Of a stretch of 27,084 bases of DNA, positions 16,471-23,903 are shown piece by piece. The stretch comes from M55B112 sp964539395 (GTDB taxonomy: Bacteria > Bacteroidota > Bacteroidia > Bacteroidales > GCA-2748055), in the NCBI GenBank assembly GCA_964539395.1, contig CAZIIU010000041.1, forward strand, positions 1 to 27,084, written 5' to 3'. The notes under the pieces are model-generated. The model saw nothing but the letters and a program-made list of their open reading frames with translations, was not told the origin of the DNA and made no database searches. Numbering within the stretch: the stretch's first letter is position 1; each line of letters begins with the position of its first letter. The position numbers were made by a program, and so were the translations under genes.

Positions 16471-17304
16471 CTATTTCAGTCCCAGTTTCACAGCAATACT
16501 ACACCTGACCAAAATCCATATCTTCCTGGAATCGGCGATCCGGTAACGCTTTTTAAAAATGTTCGACGCATCGGTTTTCATGATTTTTTCAAACAGTTTC
16601 AGATAATAGGTGTAGGAGACCAGCACACCAAGTTTCGCAGCACTATTGAGCTGTAAAATGCCCATGTAGGCTTCGTCGAAATCCTTTTTAATGTCCTCCT
16701 CGATGGTCCGTTTACTCTCATTGTTGAAGCTGTGCAGATCTACCCCCGGGAAGTAGAACCGACCGCGCTCTTCATAATCAGAGTTGATGTCGCGTAAAAA
16801 ATTGATCTTCTGAAACGCCTCGCCCAGTTTACGTGCCGGCTGTATCAATTCATTGTACGCCTCATCCTGGTTTTTGTAAAATACCCGCAGACACATCAGT
16901 CCTACAACTTCGGCTGAGCCATAGACATATTTCGCAAACTCCTCCGGCGTATACTCCTGCTTGTCGAGGTCCATCGCCATGCTGTCGAGAAATGCCTCGA
17001 TCAGGTGGTGGTCGATCCGGAAGGTATTTACCACCCACTGAAAACTATGGAGGATCGGGTTGGTACTCATCCCGTTCTCAATGGCGCGGAACGTTTCTCT
17101 TCTGAACTCTGCCAGCTGCCCTGCCTTGTCCTGGTCGTGAAAGGTATCTACAATCTCATCGGCAATCCTCACAAAGCCATAAACGGCATAAATGGGTAGC
17201 CTGAACGGCTTTTCGAGCAGGCGAACGCCCAATGAAAAGGAGGTGCTGTAATTCTTGGTAGTGAGCATGCTAAGCTCCAGTGCATTACGCGTGTACAGAT
17301 CCAT
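16471..17304 (-). CDS. crtB: Phytoene synthase
   Basis: A 277-residue squalene/phytoene synthase family enzyme that condenses two GGPP to phytoene. Both aspartate-rich, magnesium-diphosphate-binding motifs are intact: DEIVD at 49-53 and DINSD at 172-176, the latter inside FLRDINSDYEERGRFYFP. Co-location with crtI, the cyclase and carotenoid tailoring genes makes phytoene rather than squalene the product. The start overlaps the 3' end of crtI by 20 bp, pointing to coupled translation. GGPP synthase is not in the window and must be elsewhere. Confidence 0.95.
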   Translation of the reverse strand: MDLYTRNALELSMLTTKNYSTSFSLGVRLLEKPFRLPIYAVYGFVRIADEIVDTFHDQDKAGQLAEFRRETFRAIENGMSTNPILHSFQWVVNTFRIDHHLIEAFLDSMAMDLDKQEYTPEEFAKYVYGSAEVVGLMCLRVFYKNQDEAYNELIQPARKLGEAFQKINFLRDINSDYEERGRFYFPGVDLHSFNNESKRTIEEDIKKDFDEAYMGILQLNSAAKLGVLVSYTYYLKLFEKIMKTDASNIFKKRYRIADSRKIWILVRCSIAVKLGLK

Positions 17305-18772
17305 CGGTCTTCAGTATTCTTTCGGTTACCAGTTTTGAACTTATTACAGTCATGGGCAGTCCTGTCCCGGGAATGGTTGAGGCACCCACGTAAAAAACAT
17401 TGTTGAATTCCTCATCCCTGTTTTTAGGTCTGAAATAGCCGATCTGGTTCAGGTCGTGTGCCAGCCCCAGTCCGCTCCCCTTGTAAAGGTTGAACGCATC
17501 CCGCCAGTCGATCGGATCGTAAATGATCTTCGTCACCAGGTTTCCTTTGATATCGAATTCCGACCGCTCCGAAAGATCGGTCATGATATCATCGGCCAGC
17601 TTCTCGCGGTCGCTCCAGTCGGGCTTGCTGCGAAGGTCAGGTACCGGGCAGAGGATAAACAGGTTCTCATGTCCAGCCGGCGCCATATCCTTGTTGAATT
17701 TCGAGTTCACATTCACGTAGTAATAGGGTTTCTCGAGGCTGATACTGTTCTTGAAAATCTTGTTGGCATAATCCTCGAAATTGTCGCCCAAAAAATAGTT
17801 GTGGTGCTCAAGCGTGTCGATCTTCCCCTTCACACCGAGGTACATGGTAAACGGTGCGAGGGTCCATTTCATCTTGTCGAGCTTCTCCTCGGTAAATCCC
17901 GGTCTTTTAAAGATGTAGTGTCTGAAACCGGCAGCATCGCTGTTGACAACGTACGTATCGGCCTCCCATTTCTTACCTTCAGCATCAATAAGTGCTGAAA
18001 TCTGTCCATTCTTCTGTTCATATCCTTTGATTTCTGTGTTATAGTGTACGGTAATATTCATTTTTTCCATCTCCTTCAAAAGACCTTCAACGATCTTGTA
18101 CATCCCGCCGCGCACATTGTGGTACCCGTCATGCACCAGCTCGGTATAGGTAAGGAGTGTGTAGATTGCAGGCGTGTCGTAGGGGGTAGCGCCCAGGAAG
18201 AAGGCGACCAGCGAAAAGATCTGTTTCACCTGCCCGGATGTGAAGTGCCGTTCCAGCTCTTTCCACACTGTGCGGATCATCTTAGGCGAGTGGTGTATTG
18301 GAACACGTGCCAGCGTTAGCAGGTAATGCATCATGGAGTTATAGTTCTTCTTGATCACCAGGTTGTCGGTGTCGTGAAAAAATTTCCCGCCCGATTTCAG
18401 CAACTTCTCCATGTTCTTCTTAAAATCAGGTTCGATCTCCCTGAACTCCTCCGCCAGCTTGTCGAGGTCCTTGTAAATGGTGTACTTCCGCGGATCGTTC
18501 ATGATGTTGACAGTATACAGCGGATCGAGCTCCACAAATTCAAACGGTGCTTTGATCCCAATGTCCTTAAAGAAATTATCAAACTCATAGGTCATGCTGA
18601 AGAACGACGGACCGAGGTCCCATGTAAACCCGTCCTTTTTAATCTGGTTCAGCCGTCCCCCGGCCTGGAGGTGTTTTTCAACCATTTCAACCCGGTAGCC
18701 CGCATGGGCCAGTCGCATGGCAGTGGTAAGTCCGCCTAAACCCGTGCCGACAATCAGTACTTTTTTGCTCAC
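17285..18772 (-). CDS. crtI: Phytoene desaturase
   Basis: A 495-residue FAD-dependent carotenoid desaturase, peripheral to the membrane, that takes phytoene through successive dehydrogenations to lycopene. The N-terminal dinucleotide fold reads VGTGLGGL at about residues 8-15 with AGGRLNQI following; the C-terminal FAD/substrate motif is FYVGASTIPGTGLPM. Of the two CrtI-family genes here, this one has the GASTxPGTG type C-terminus of phytoene desaturases, while the divergent neighbour has the CrtD type, so I assign this as the phytoene-to-lycopene enzyme. It is first in the minus arm, sharing an 82-bp intergenic region with crtD, and overlaps crtB by 20 bp. Confidence 0.9.
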   Translation of the reverse strand: MSKKVLIVGTGLGGLTTAMRLAHAGYRVEMVEKHLQAGGRLNQIKKDGFTWDLGPSFFSMTYEFDNFFKDIGIKAPFEFVELDPLYTVNIMNDPRKYTIYKDLDKLAEEFREIEPDFKKNMEKLLKSGGKFFHDTDNLVIKKNYNSMMHYLLTLARVPIHHSPKMIRTVWKELERHFTSGQVKQIFSLVAFFLGATPYDTPAIYTLLTYTELVHDGYHNVRGGMYKIVEGLLKEMEKMNITVHYNTEIKGYEQKNGQISALIDAEGKKWEADTYVVNSDAAGFRHYIFKRPGFTEEKLDKMKWTLAPFTMYLGVKGKIDTLEHHNYFLGDNFEDYANKIFKNSISLEKPYYYVNVNSKFNKDMAPAGHENLFILCPVPDLRSKPDWSDREKLADDIMTDLSERSEFDIKGNLVTKIIYDPIDWRDAFNLYKGSGLGLAHDLNQIGYFRPKNRDEEFNNVFYVGASTIPGTGLPMTVISSKLVTERILKTDGSVHA

Positions 18773-18824
18773 TTTGCGTTTTTGTTAAATTTTTGTTCAG
18801 TTATAGAAAGCAAAAGTTAAACAA

Positions 18825-18832
18825 TATTTTTG
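18825..18832 (+). promoter_or_regulatory. Candidate -7 element (TATTTTTG) for the crtD operon
   Basis: TATTTTTG matches TAnnTTTG and lies 22 bp before the crtD ATG within the 82-bp divergent intergenic region. TTTG sequences occur further upstream (18781, 18792) but about 29 bp or more away, longer than the ideal spacing. On the opposite strand only a near-match is present for crtI. Any light or redox regulator of the cluster would have to bind in this short interval. Confidence 0.4.
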
Positions 18833-18854
18833 ATATTTTGTTTATCTTGCTGTA

Positions 18855-20330
18855 ATGAATTTGAAGATATCTGTCATAGGGGCCGGAGTCGGCGGTTTGG
18901 GGAGCGCTATCAGACTGGCCGTTCGCGGTCATGATGTCACCGTATACGAGCAGTCGTCTGTTCCCGGCGGCAAAATGGGAGAGTTGCGGTGGGAAGGCTA
19001 CCGCTGGGATGCCGGGCCATCCCTTTTTACCCTGCCCGAGCTGATGGATGAGCTATACATGCTTGCCGATGAGGAGATGAAGGTATCGGCACGCTACCAT
19101 CAGCTCGACATCATCACGAAGTATTTTTACGAGGATGGTGTAGTGCTGAACGCATATGGCAATCCCGAGGCCTTTATTGCAGAGGCGGCGGCGAAGACCG
19201 GTGAGAGGCCGGAGCGCATCCGCCAGTTCCTGGTAAAGAGCCGGAAGATGTACGAGCTCACTCGCGATGTCTTTATTTTCGGGTCGTTCCATTCCTGGAG
19301 GACCTTTGTCTCCGGAAATTTCCTCAGGTCGCTGTTGCAGATCCACCGGCTGGAGGTGTTCTCCACGATGCACGGCGCCAATCGCCGCAGGTTCAGGTCA
19401 CCCCACCTGGTGCAGCTGTTCGACCGGTACGCGACATATAACGGAAGCAACCCTTACCGCGCTCCCGGCACGCTGAATGTGATCTCCCACCTGGAGCACA
19501 ACCTCGGCGCCTTCTTCCCGGAGAAGGGGATGCACACACTGGCAAAGGAGCTGCAACATCTGGCAGAGCGGGTTGGCGTAAAATTTGAGTTTAATACACG
19601 GGTTGACCGCGTGGTGGTGCGCGACCGGAAGGTGCAGGGGGTAGAGGTGCTTGGCGAGGTACAGGAGGCCGACCTGGTGGTGAGCGATGTGGATATCTAC
19701 TATCTTTATAAGGACCTGCTGGCCGATCTGCCGTTCCCCCGGAAATACTTTAAACCTGAGCGGTCGACCTCGGCGATGATTTTTTACTGGGCGGTCGACA
19801 GGAAGTTCCCGGAGTTGGAGCTGCACAACCTGTTTTTCAGTGCTTCCTATGAAGAGGAGTTCAGGCATTTGTTCGGGTACAAGACGATCATAGATGATCC
19901 TTCCACGTATCTGTTTGTAAGTTCGAAGGTGGTGGCGGGCGATGCCCCGGAGGGGTGTGAGAACTGGTTCGTGATGATCAATGTACCGGAAAATGTAGGT
20001 CAGGACTGGGACACGGCGGTGGAGACAATACGGGAGCGGGTGATCGCAAAGCTGGAGCGGGTACTTGGGACCGGGATCAGGGATCATATTGTGCATGAGA
20101 CCGTACGCGATCCGCGGCACATTGAGCAGGAGACCTTCTCTTATCGTGGCAGCCTTTACGGCAACAGCAGCAACAGCAGCATAGCGGCGTTCAACCGGCA
20201 TCCGAACCACCGGAGGGATATCAAGGGACTCTATTTCGTGGGTGGCAGTGTGCATCCCGGCGGGGGTATTCCGCTTTGTCTGGCTTCAGCGGGGATTGTC
20301 GACAGGCTTATAGAAGAATGTTACGGGTAG
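18855..20330 (+). CDS. crtD: 1-hydroxycarotenoid 3,4-desaturase (CrtD)
   Basis: A 491-residue member of the CrtI/CrtD amine-oxidoreductase family. The N-terminal FAD motif is GAGVGG (residues 9-14) followed by SSVPGGKMGEL. The C-terminus has GNSSNS, then GLYFVGGSVHPGGGIPLCL, the wording typical of CrtD rather than CrtI. CrtD introduces the 3,4 double bond next to a tertiary 1-hydroxyl group, as in the myxol and spheroidene pathways. That fits the next gene, cruF, which makes the hydroxyl. It is the first gene of the plus arm. It is noticeably GC-richer than the minus arm. A role as a second phytoene desaturase is the main alternative. Confidence 0.85.
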   Translation: MNLKISVIGAGVGGLGSAIRLAVRGHDVTVYEQSSVPGGKMGELRWEGYRWDAGPSLFTLPELMDELYMLADEEMKVSARYHQLDIITKYFYEDGVVLNAYGNPEAFIAEAAAKTGERPERIRQFLVKSRKMYELTRDVFIFGSFHSWRTFVSGNFLRSLLQIHRLEVFSTMHGANRRRFRSPHLVQLFDRYATYNGSNPYRAPGTLNVISHLEHNLGAFFPEKGMHTLAKELQHLAERVGVKFEFNTRVDRVVVRDRKVQGVEVLGEVQEADLVVSDVDIYYLYKDLLADLPFPRKYFKPERSTSAMIFYWAVDRKFPELELHNLFFSASYEEEFRHLFGYKTIIDDPSTYLFVSSKVVAGDAPEGCENWFVMINVPENVGQDWDTAVETIRERVIAKLERVLGTGIRDHIVHETVRDPRHIEQETFSYRGSLYGNSSNSSIAAFNRHPNHRRDIKGLYFVGGSVHPGGGIPLCLASAGIVDRLIEECYG

Positions 20331-20398
20331 ATAGCGGGGGCCTGGCACAGTGCAGCAACCGGATCTTATGGACATTCACAAATTATTGCAAAAATAAG

Positions 20399-21067
20399 AT
20401 GAACGAGGTACTTAACAGAATACGAAACTACAACCTGACTCCCTGGCTGGTTATTTTCTATGGTGTGGGGGTGGGGGGAATGATCTGTCCGCAGACACGG
20501 GAGTTGTTCAAGTTTCTGGTGCCGCTGAACCTTCTGATGAATGTGATGCTTCTGCTGATCTATCATGGCCGGCTGGATGTGCGGTTTGCCTGGAAGGCAC
20601 TGCTGATATACAGTGCAGGGCTCATTGTGGAGATTGTGGGAGTGAACACCGGTGTTGTATTTGGCAGTTATTCATACGGACCCACGCTGGGACCTCAACT
20701 GTTTCACACCCCGCTGATCATCGGTGTGAACTGGCTGATGCTGGTCTATGCCAGCCTGGTGATCACCTCCCGGTTCATTGAGCAGCGCTATTTCAGGGTG
20801 CTGATCGCCGCGGTGCTGATGGTGGTATACGACTTTGCCCTTGAGCCGTCGGCGATCGATCTCGATATGTGGGATTGGGGCGGTGCTGTGCCGATGCAGA
20901 ATTACATCGCCTGGCTGGTGATCTCCCTGGTGCTGGTATGGTTCGCCGATCGCAGCGGTTTGGTGAACAGGGAGAACAAAATAGCTGCTGCGCTGTTTTT
21001 CGTTCAGCTGGGGTTCTTTATCCTGCTGGACCTCTGGATCGTAATACGAGAATTATGGGTGTACTGA
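20399..21067 (+). CDS. cruF: Carotenoid 1,2-hydratase (CruF family)
   Basis: A 222-residue multi-spanning membrane protein of the CruF/DUF422 carotenoid family, with about seven hydrophobic segments. Signature stretches are EIVGVNTGVVFGSYSYG (about 78-94), then LGPQLFHTPLIIGVNW, and near the end DFALEPSAIDLDMWDW. CruF adds water across the 1',2' double bond of the acyclic psi end of gamma-carotene or lycopene. The frame stays open 5' into crtD, but the ATG at 20399 gives the normal family length and N-terminus, 68 bp after the crtD stop. It overlaps the crtW start by 13 bp. Confidence 0.88.
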   Translation: MNEVLNRIRNYNLTPWLVIFYGVGVGGMICPQTRELFKFLVPLNLLMNVMLLLIYHGRLDVRFAWKALLIYSAGLIVEIVGVNTGVVFGSYSYGPTLGPQLFHTPLIIGVNWLMLVYASLVITSRFIEQRYFRVLIAAVLMVVYDFALEPSAIDLDMWDWGGAVPMQNYIAWLVISLVLVWFADRSGLVNRENKIAAALFFVQLGFFILLDLWIVIRELWVY

Positions 21068-21756
21068 TTGCTTTAATTATCATGTTGCTGTGGCTGGGCC
21101 ACCTGGTGTACATTCTGCTGAATGTGACCGTAGCGTGGGACAATCCATGGATGTACCTGCATATTGCGGTACAGGCCTACCTGTATACGGGACTTTTTAT
21201 CACCGGTCATGATGCCATGCACCGGCAGGTATCAAAGAATAAATATGTAAACAACGCGATCGGTTACGCGGCTGTATTCATGTATGCGGGAATGTCGTAC
21301 CGTCGGTTGATCAAGAACCACTGGGACCACCACAGGTATCCCGGTACGGAACAGGATCCTGATTTCTACACCCGGTCACAGAATTTCTGGGCCTGGTGGT
21401 TCAAATTCATGGTTCGTTATACCACTATCTGGCAGCTGATCGCCATGGCGGTGATCTTCAACTTGCTCGACCGCCTGGCGGGGATCACGGTGGCGGCACT
21501 GCTTGTGCTCTGGATCGCCCCGGCTTTTCTGAGCACGTTCCAGCTATTCTATTTCGGTACGTTCCTGCCGCACAGGAGACCCCACACAGATGAGATGGGG
21601 AAGCACAGGGCACGCACCCTTAGGAGGAACCATCTCTGGGCGATGCTATCCTGCTATTTTTTCGGGTACCATTATGAGCATCATGCCTCCCCGGGAACGC
21701 CCTGGTGGCAGTTGTACAGGATCAAAGAGAAAGGCAGCCCTGCGCATGATTATTAA
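21055..21756 (+). CDS. crtW: Beta-carotene ketolase (CrtW)
   Basis: A 233-residue di-iron membrane oxygenase of the fatty-acid desaturase superfamily. The histidine boxes are HDAMH (52-56), HWDHH (89-93) in NHWDHHRYPGTEQDPDF, and HYEHH (206-210), with FLPHRRP before the last box; the PGT-x-x-DPDF sequence and this spacing are characteristic of CrtW 4-ketolases. It adds a 4-keto group to a beta-ionone ring using oxygen, implying that the host meets at least some oxygen. I chose the ATG at 21055, overlapping cruF by 13 bp; a longer open frame upstream reads through cruF out of frame and is not real. It overlaps the acyltransferase start by 11 bp. Confidence 0.9.
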   Translation: MGVLIALIIMLLWLGHLVYILLNVTVAWDNPWMYLHIAVQAYLYTGLFITGHDAMHRQVSKNKYVNNAIGYAAVFMYAGMSYRRLIKNHWDHHRYPGTEQDPDFYTRSQNFWAWWFKFMVRYTTIWQLIAMAVIFNLLDRLAGITVAALLVLWIAPAFLSTFQLFYFGTFLPHRRPHTDEMGKHRARTLRRNHLWAMLSCYFFGYHYEHHASPGTPWWQLYRIKEKGSPAHDY

Positions 21757-22396
21757 GGCACAACACCACTGGTTTTACTATCCCTTTTTCAAAGGCTATT
21801 CTGCGCTGCTGCCGCGGCTCGACTTCAGGAAGGTGGTGTACCACGCCGAAGTGGAGGACAGTGGTCTTCCGGTACTTATGATCGGCAACCACTTTTCCTG
21901 GTGGGACGGGTTCCTGGCGCTGCAGATCAACCAGCGGCTGTTCGGCAGGCGGTTTCATATTATGATGCTGGAGGAGCAGTTGAGGGAGCGGATGTTTCTG
22001 AACAAGTCGGGAGCCTATAGTATATGGCCGGGTCACCGCAGTATGGCGGAGACATTTGCCTATACGCGTGAGCTGTTGAGCGATCCTGGGAACCTGGTAA
22101 CGATGTATCCGCAGGGCAGGATTTTTAGCATGCACGACCAGCCCTTTGTTTTTGAAAAGGGGTGGTACAGGATCATAGAACGGATGGAACAGCCGGTGCA
22201 GATGGTCTTCTATTTTGCGCTGGTGGATTATTACTCTCACCGGAAGCCGACATTAAATATCTACGTTTACGCTCACGATCCGCCTTACGGGGGGGCGGAC
22301 CGGGTTGAAGCGGCATTTAACGACCGGTTCGGTAATGCATTGGCGATACAACGGTCATATCTGGATGACGCGGGGAATGTTGAAGGGGACCGTTGA
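21746..22396 (+). CDS. PlsC-like acyltransferase of the carotenoid cluster
   Basis: A 216-residue member of the lysophospholipid acyltransferase superfamily. The catalytic HX4D motif is present as NHFSWWDG (His49, Asp54), and a later MYPQGRIF corresponds to the substrate-binding FPEG block. No clear transmembrane helix is seen, so it is likely peripheral at the inner membrane. In green sulfur bacteria a family member of this type (CruD) acylates the sugar of a carotenoid glycoside; position directly after crtW and before a glycosyltransferase supports the same job here. The ATG at 21746 lies 11 bp inside crtW; an earlier in-frame ATG at 21590 lies deep within crtW and is rejected. A housekeeping phospholipid role is the alternative. 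Confidence 0.8.
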   Translation: MIIKAQHHWFYYPFFKGYSALLPRLDFRKVVYHAEVEDSGLPVLMIGNHFSWWDGFLALQINQRLFGRRFHIMMLEEQLRERMFLNKSGAYSIWPGHRSMAETFAYTRELLSDPGNLVTMYPQGRIFSMHDQPFVFEKGWYRIIERMEQPVQMVFYFALVDYYSHRKPTLNIYVYAHDPPYGGADRVEAAFNDRFGNALAIQRSYLDDAGNVEGDR

Positions 22397-22595
22397 ATGA
22401 GAAAGCAGTGGTGATAAGGAGTGCTGGAGTTGTGTCGGAGGGGTTTACGATGAATAAGGACATGGTATTAAAAGGTATTGGATAGCAGAAAGAATGGTCG
22501 CTATATTTTAGTGAGTTTATAAATGAGCGGCAAAGAAATAATTAAGTTAGCTAGTCAGGTTTACTGGTAACCGCTAATGAAACAACAGGAGACAG

Positions 22596-23693
22596 ATGTC
22601 AGGTTTAGCCATAGCTGCATTTACCATTTTGCTGGTCAGGTTTCTGATCGTGGTAATCAACATGTATCACCGTCAGTGGCTTAAGGAGGTTGATCTTTCA
22701 GCCGAGCCGTTGGTGAGCGTGCTGATCCCGGCCCGTAACGAGGAGCAGAACCTGCCGTTGATACTGGCTGATCTCGAGAAGCATGATTACGTTAATATTG
22801 AGGTGATTGTCTATGATGATTTGTCGGACGATCGCACACTGGAAGTGGCACGTTCTTTTGCTGATCGTGACAGTCGGTTCAGTGTTTTTGAAGGCCGGGA
22901 GCTTCCCGGGGGATGGCAGGGCAAGAACCATGGGTGTCACCAGCTCTCATTGAAGGCCCGCGGCGACTACCTGCTCTTCCTGGATGCCGATGTAAGGGTT
23001 CGGCCCTGGCTGATCAGGCGGTCCCTCGGTCATATGATACATTACGACCTCTCTTTGCTGTCGATTTTCCCCCGTCAGCTGATGCAGACCCTCGGCGAAC
23101 TGCTTACCGTTCCCGCGATGAACCTGATATTGCTGAGTCTGCTGCCCATGCGGCTGATCCGGCTTAGTCACCGCCCATCCCTCGCAGCAGCCAACGGTCA
23201 GTTTATGCTATTTGAAGCTGGCACCTATCGGGAGCAACGGTACCATGAGCAGGTGAGGGGTCAGAACGTGGAGGACATGGCGATTATCAGGCAGATGAAG
23301 CAGCAGAGGCTGAGGGTGCACACGATGCTGAGCTCCGGGGAGGTTGAGTGCAGGATGTACAGGGGGTATTATGAGGCGATCGGCGGGATGACCCGTAGTG
23401 TGTTTGCCTTTTTTGGGGGCAGCGGTGTGGTGCTGTTACTGTATACGGTATTTACCACCATTGGATTTCTGTTTGTATGGTTCGGTTTGTCCTGGCAGTG
23501 GGGGATGGTTTATTTGGCGCTCACCTGGCTGATGCGAATGATTGTGGCGGCTGTTAGCCGTCAACCGCTTTTTTGGAACGCGGTGCTGCAGCCGCTTCAG
23601 CAGGCCAGCTTCCTGGTGATGGTGACGGAGGCTTTCAGGCGGCGGTTCAGGGAGCGCAACAGCTGGAAGGGCAGGGAGATAAGATTTGAATGA
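22596..23693 (+). CDS. Membrane glycosyltransferase family 2, CruC-like
   Basis: A 365-residue GT-A glycosyltransferase with an N-terminal transmembrane helix (about residues 3-22) and two or three C-terminal ones (about 275-325). The catalytic domain begins VSVLIPARNEEQN at 40 and shows YDDLSDD (73-79), the metal-binding DAD (130-132) and QNVEDMAIIRQMKQQ with a following basic R-V. This architecture matches CruC, which glucosylates the 1'-hydroxyl of carotenoids in green sulfur bacteria, and fits the pathway position after cruF. The ATG at 22596 has AGGAGA 6-9 bp upstream, one of the few Shine-Dalgarno-like sites here. 199 bp without a credible ORF separates it from the acyltransferase, so it may have its own promoter. 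Confidence 0.82.
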   Translation: MSGLAIAAFTILLVRFLIVVINMYHRQWLKEVDLSAEPLVSVLIPARNEEQNLPLILADLEKHDYVNIEVIVYDDLSDDRTLEVARSFADRDSRFSVFEGRELPGGWQGKNHGCHQLSLKARGDYLLFLDADVRVRPWLIRRSLGHMIHYDLSLLSIFPRQLMQTLGELLTVPAMNLILLSLLPMRLIRLSHRPSLAAANGQFMLFEAGTYREQRYHEQVRGQNVEDMAIIRQMKQQRLRVHTMLSSGEVECRMYRGYYEAIGGMTRSVFAFFGGSGVVLLLYTVFTTIGFLFVWFGLSWQWGMVYLALTWLMRMIVAAVSRQPLFWNAVLQPLQQASFLVMVTEAFRRRFRERNSWKGREIRFE

Positions 23694-23784
23694 AAATAAG
23701 ATATTAGGAGTTGTATTGAAAGCTTTCCATAGTAAGGGTTATCTGAATTTGATTTCAGTTAAAGCAGGAATTGGAAAATAAAAG

Positions 23785-23818
23785 AATCCGGCTGGCCCTT
23801 TCAGTGCCAAGCCGGATT
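23785..23818. terminator. Bidirectional terminator between convergent genes
   Basis: A stem of 12 pairs with one bulge (AATCCGGCTGGC with GCCAAGCCGGATT) and a 9-nt loop sits between the plus-strand GT2 gene and the minus-strand T9SS gene. TTTATTAAT follows it on the plus strand and CTTTTATTTT on the minus strand, so it can stop transcription from both sides. Confidence 0.85.
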
Positions 23819-23903
23819 TATTAATGGTGTCTGTTAATGAATTTTCCAAAGAAGTATATTATCAGCAATGATAATATACTTCATATATGCAGGTAATCTT
23901 CAT

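Noticed and set aside
19398..20255. 285-residue minus-strand ORF opposite crtD
   Set aside because: It arises from the high GC content of crtD on the opposite strand, is rich in His/Arg/Leu as shadows are, and has no family features.
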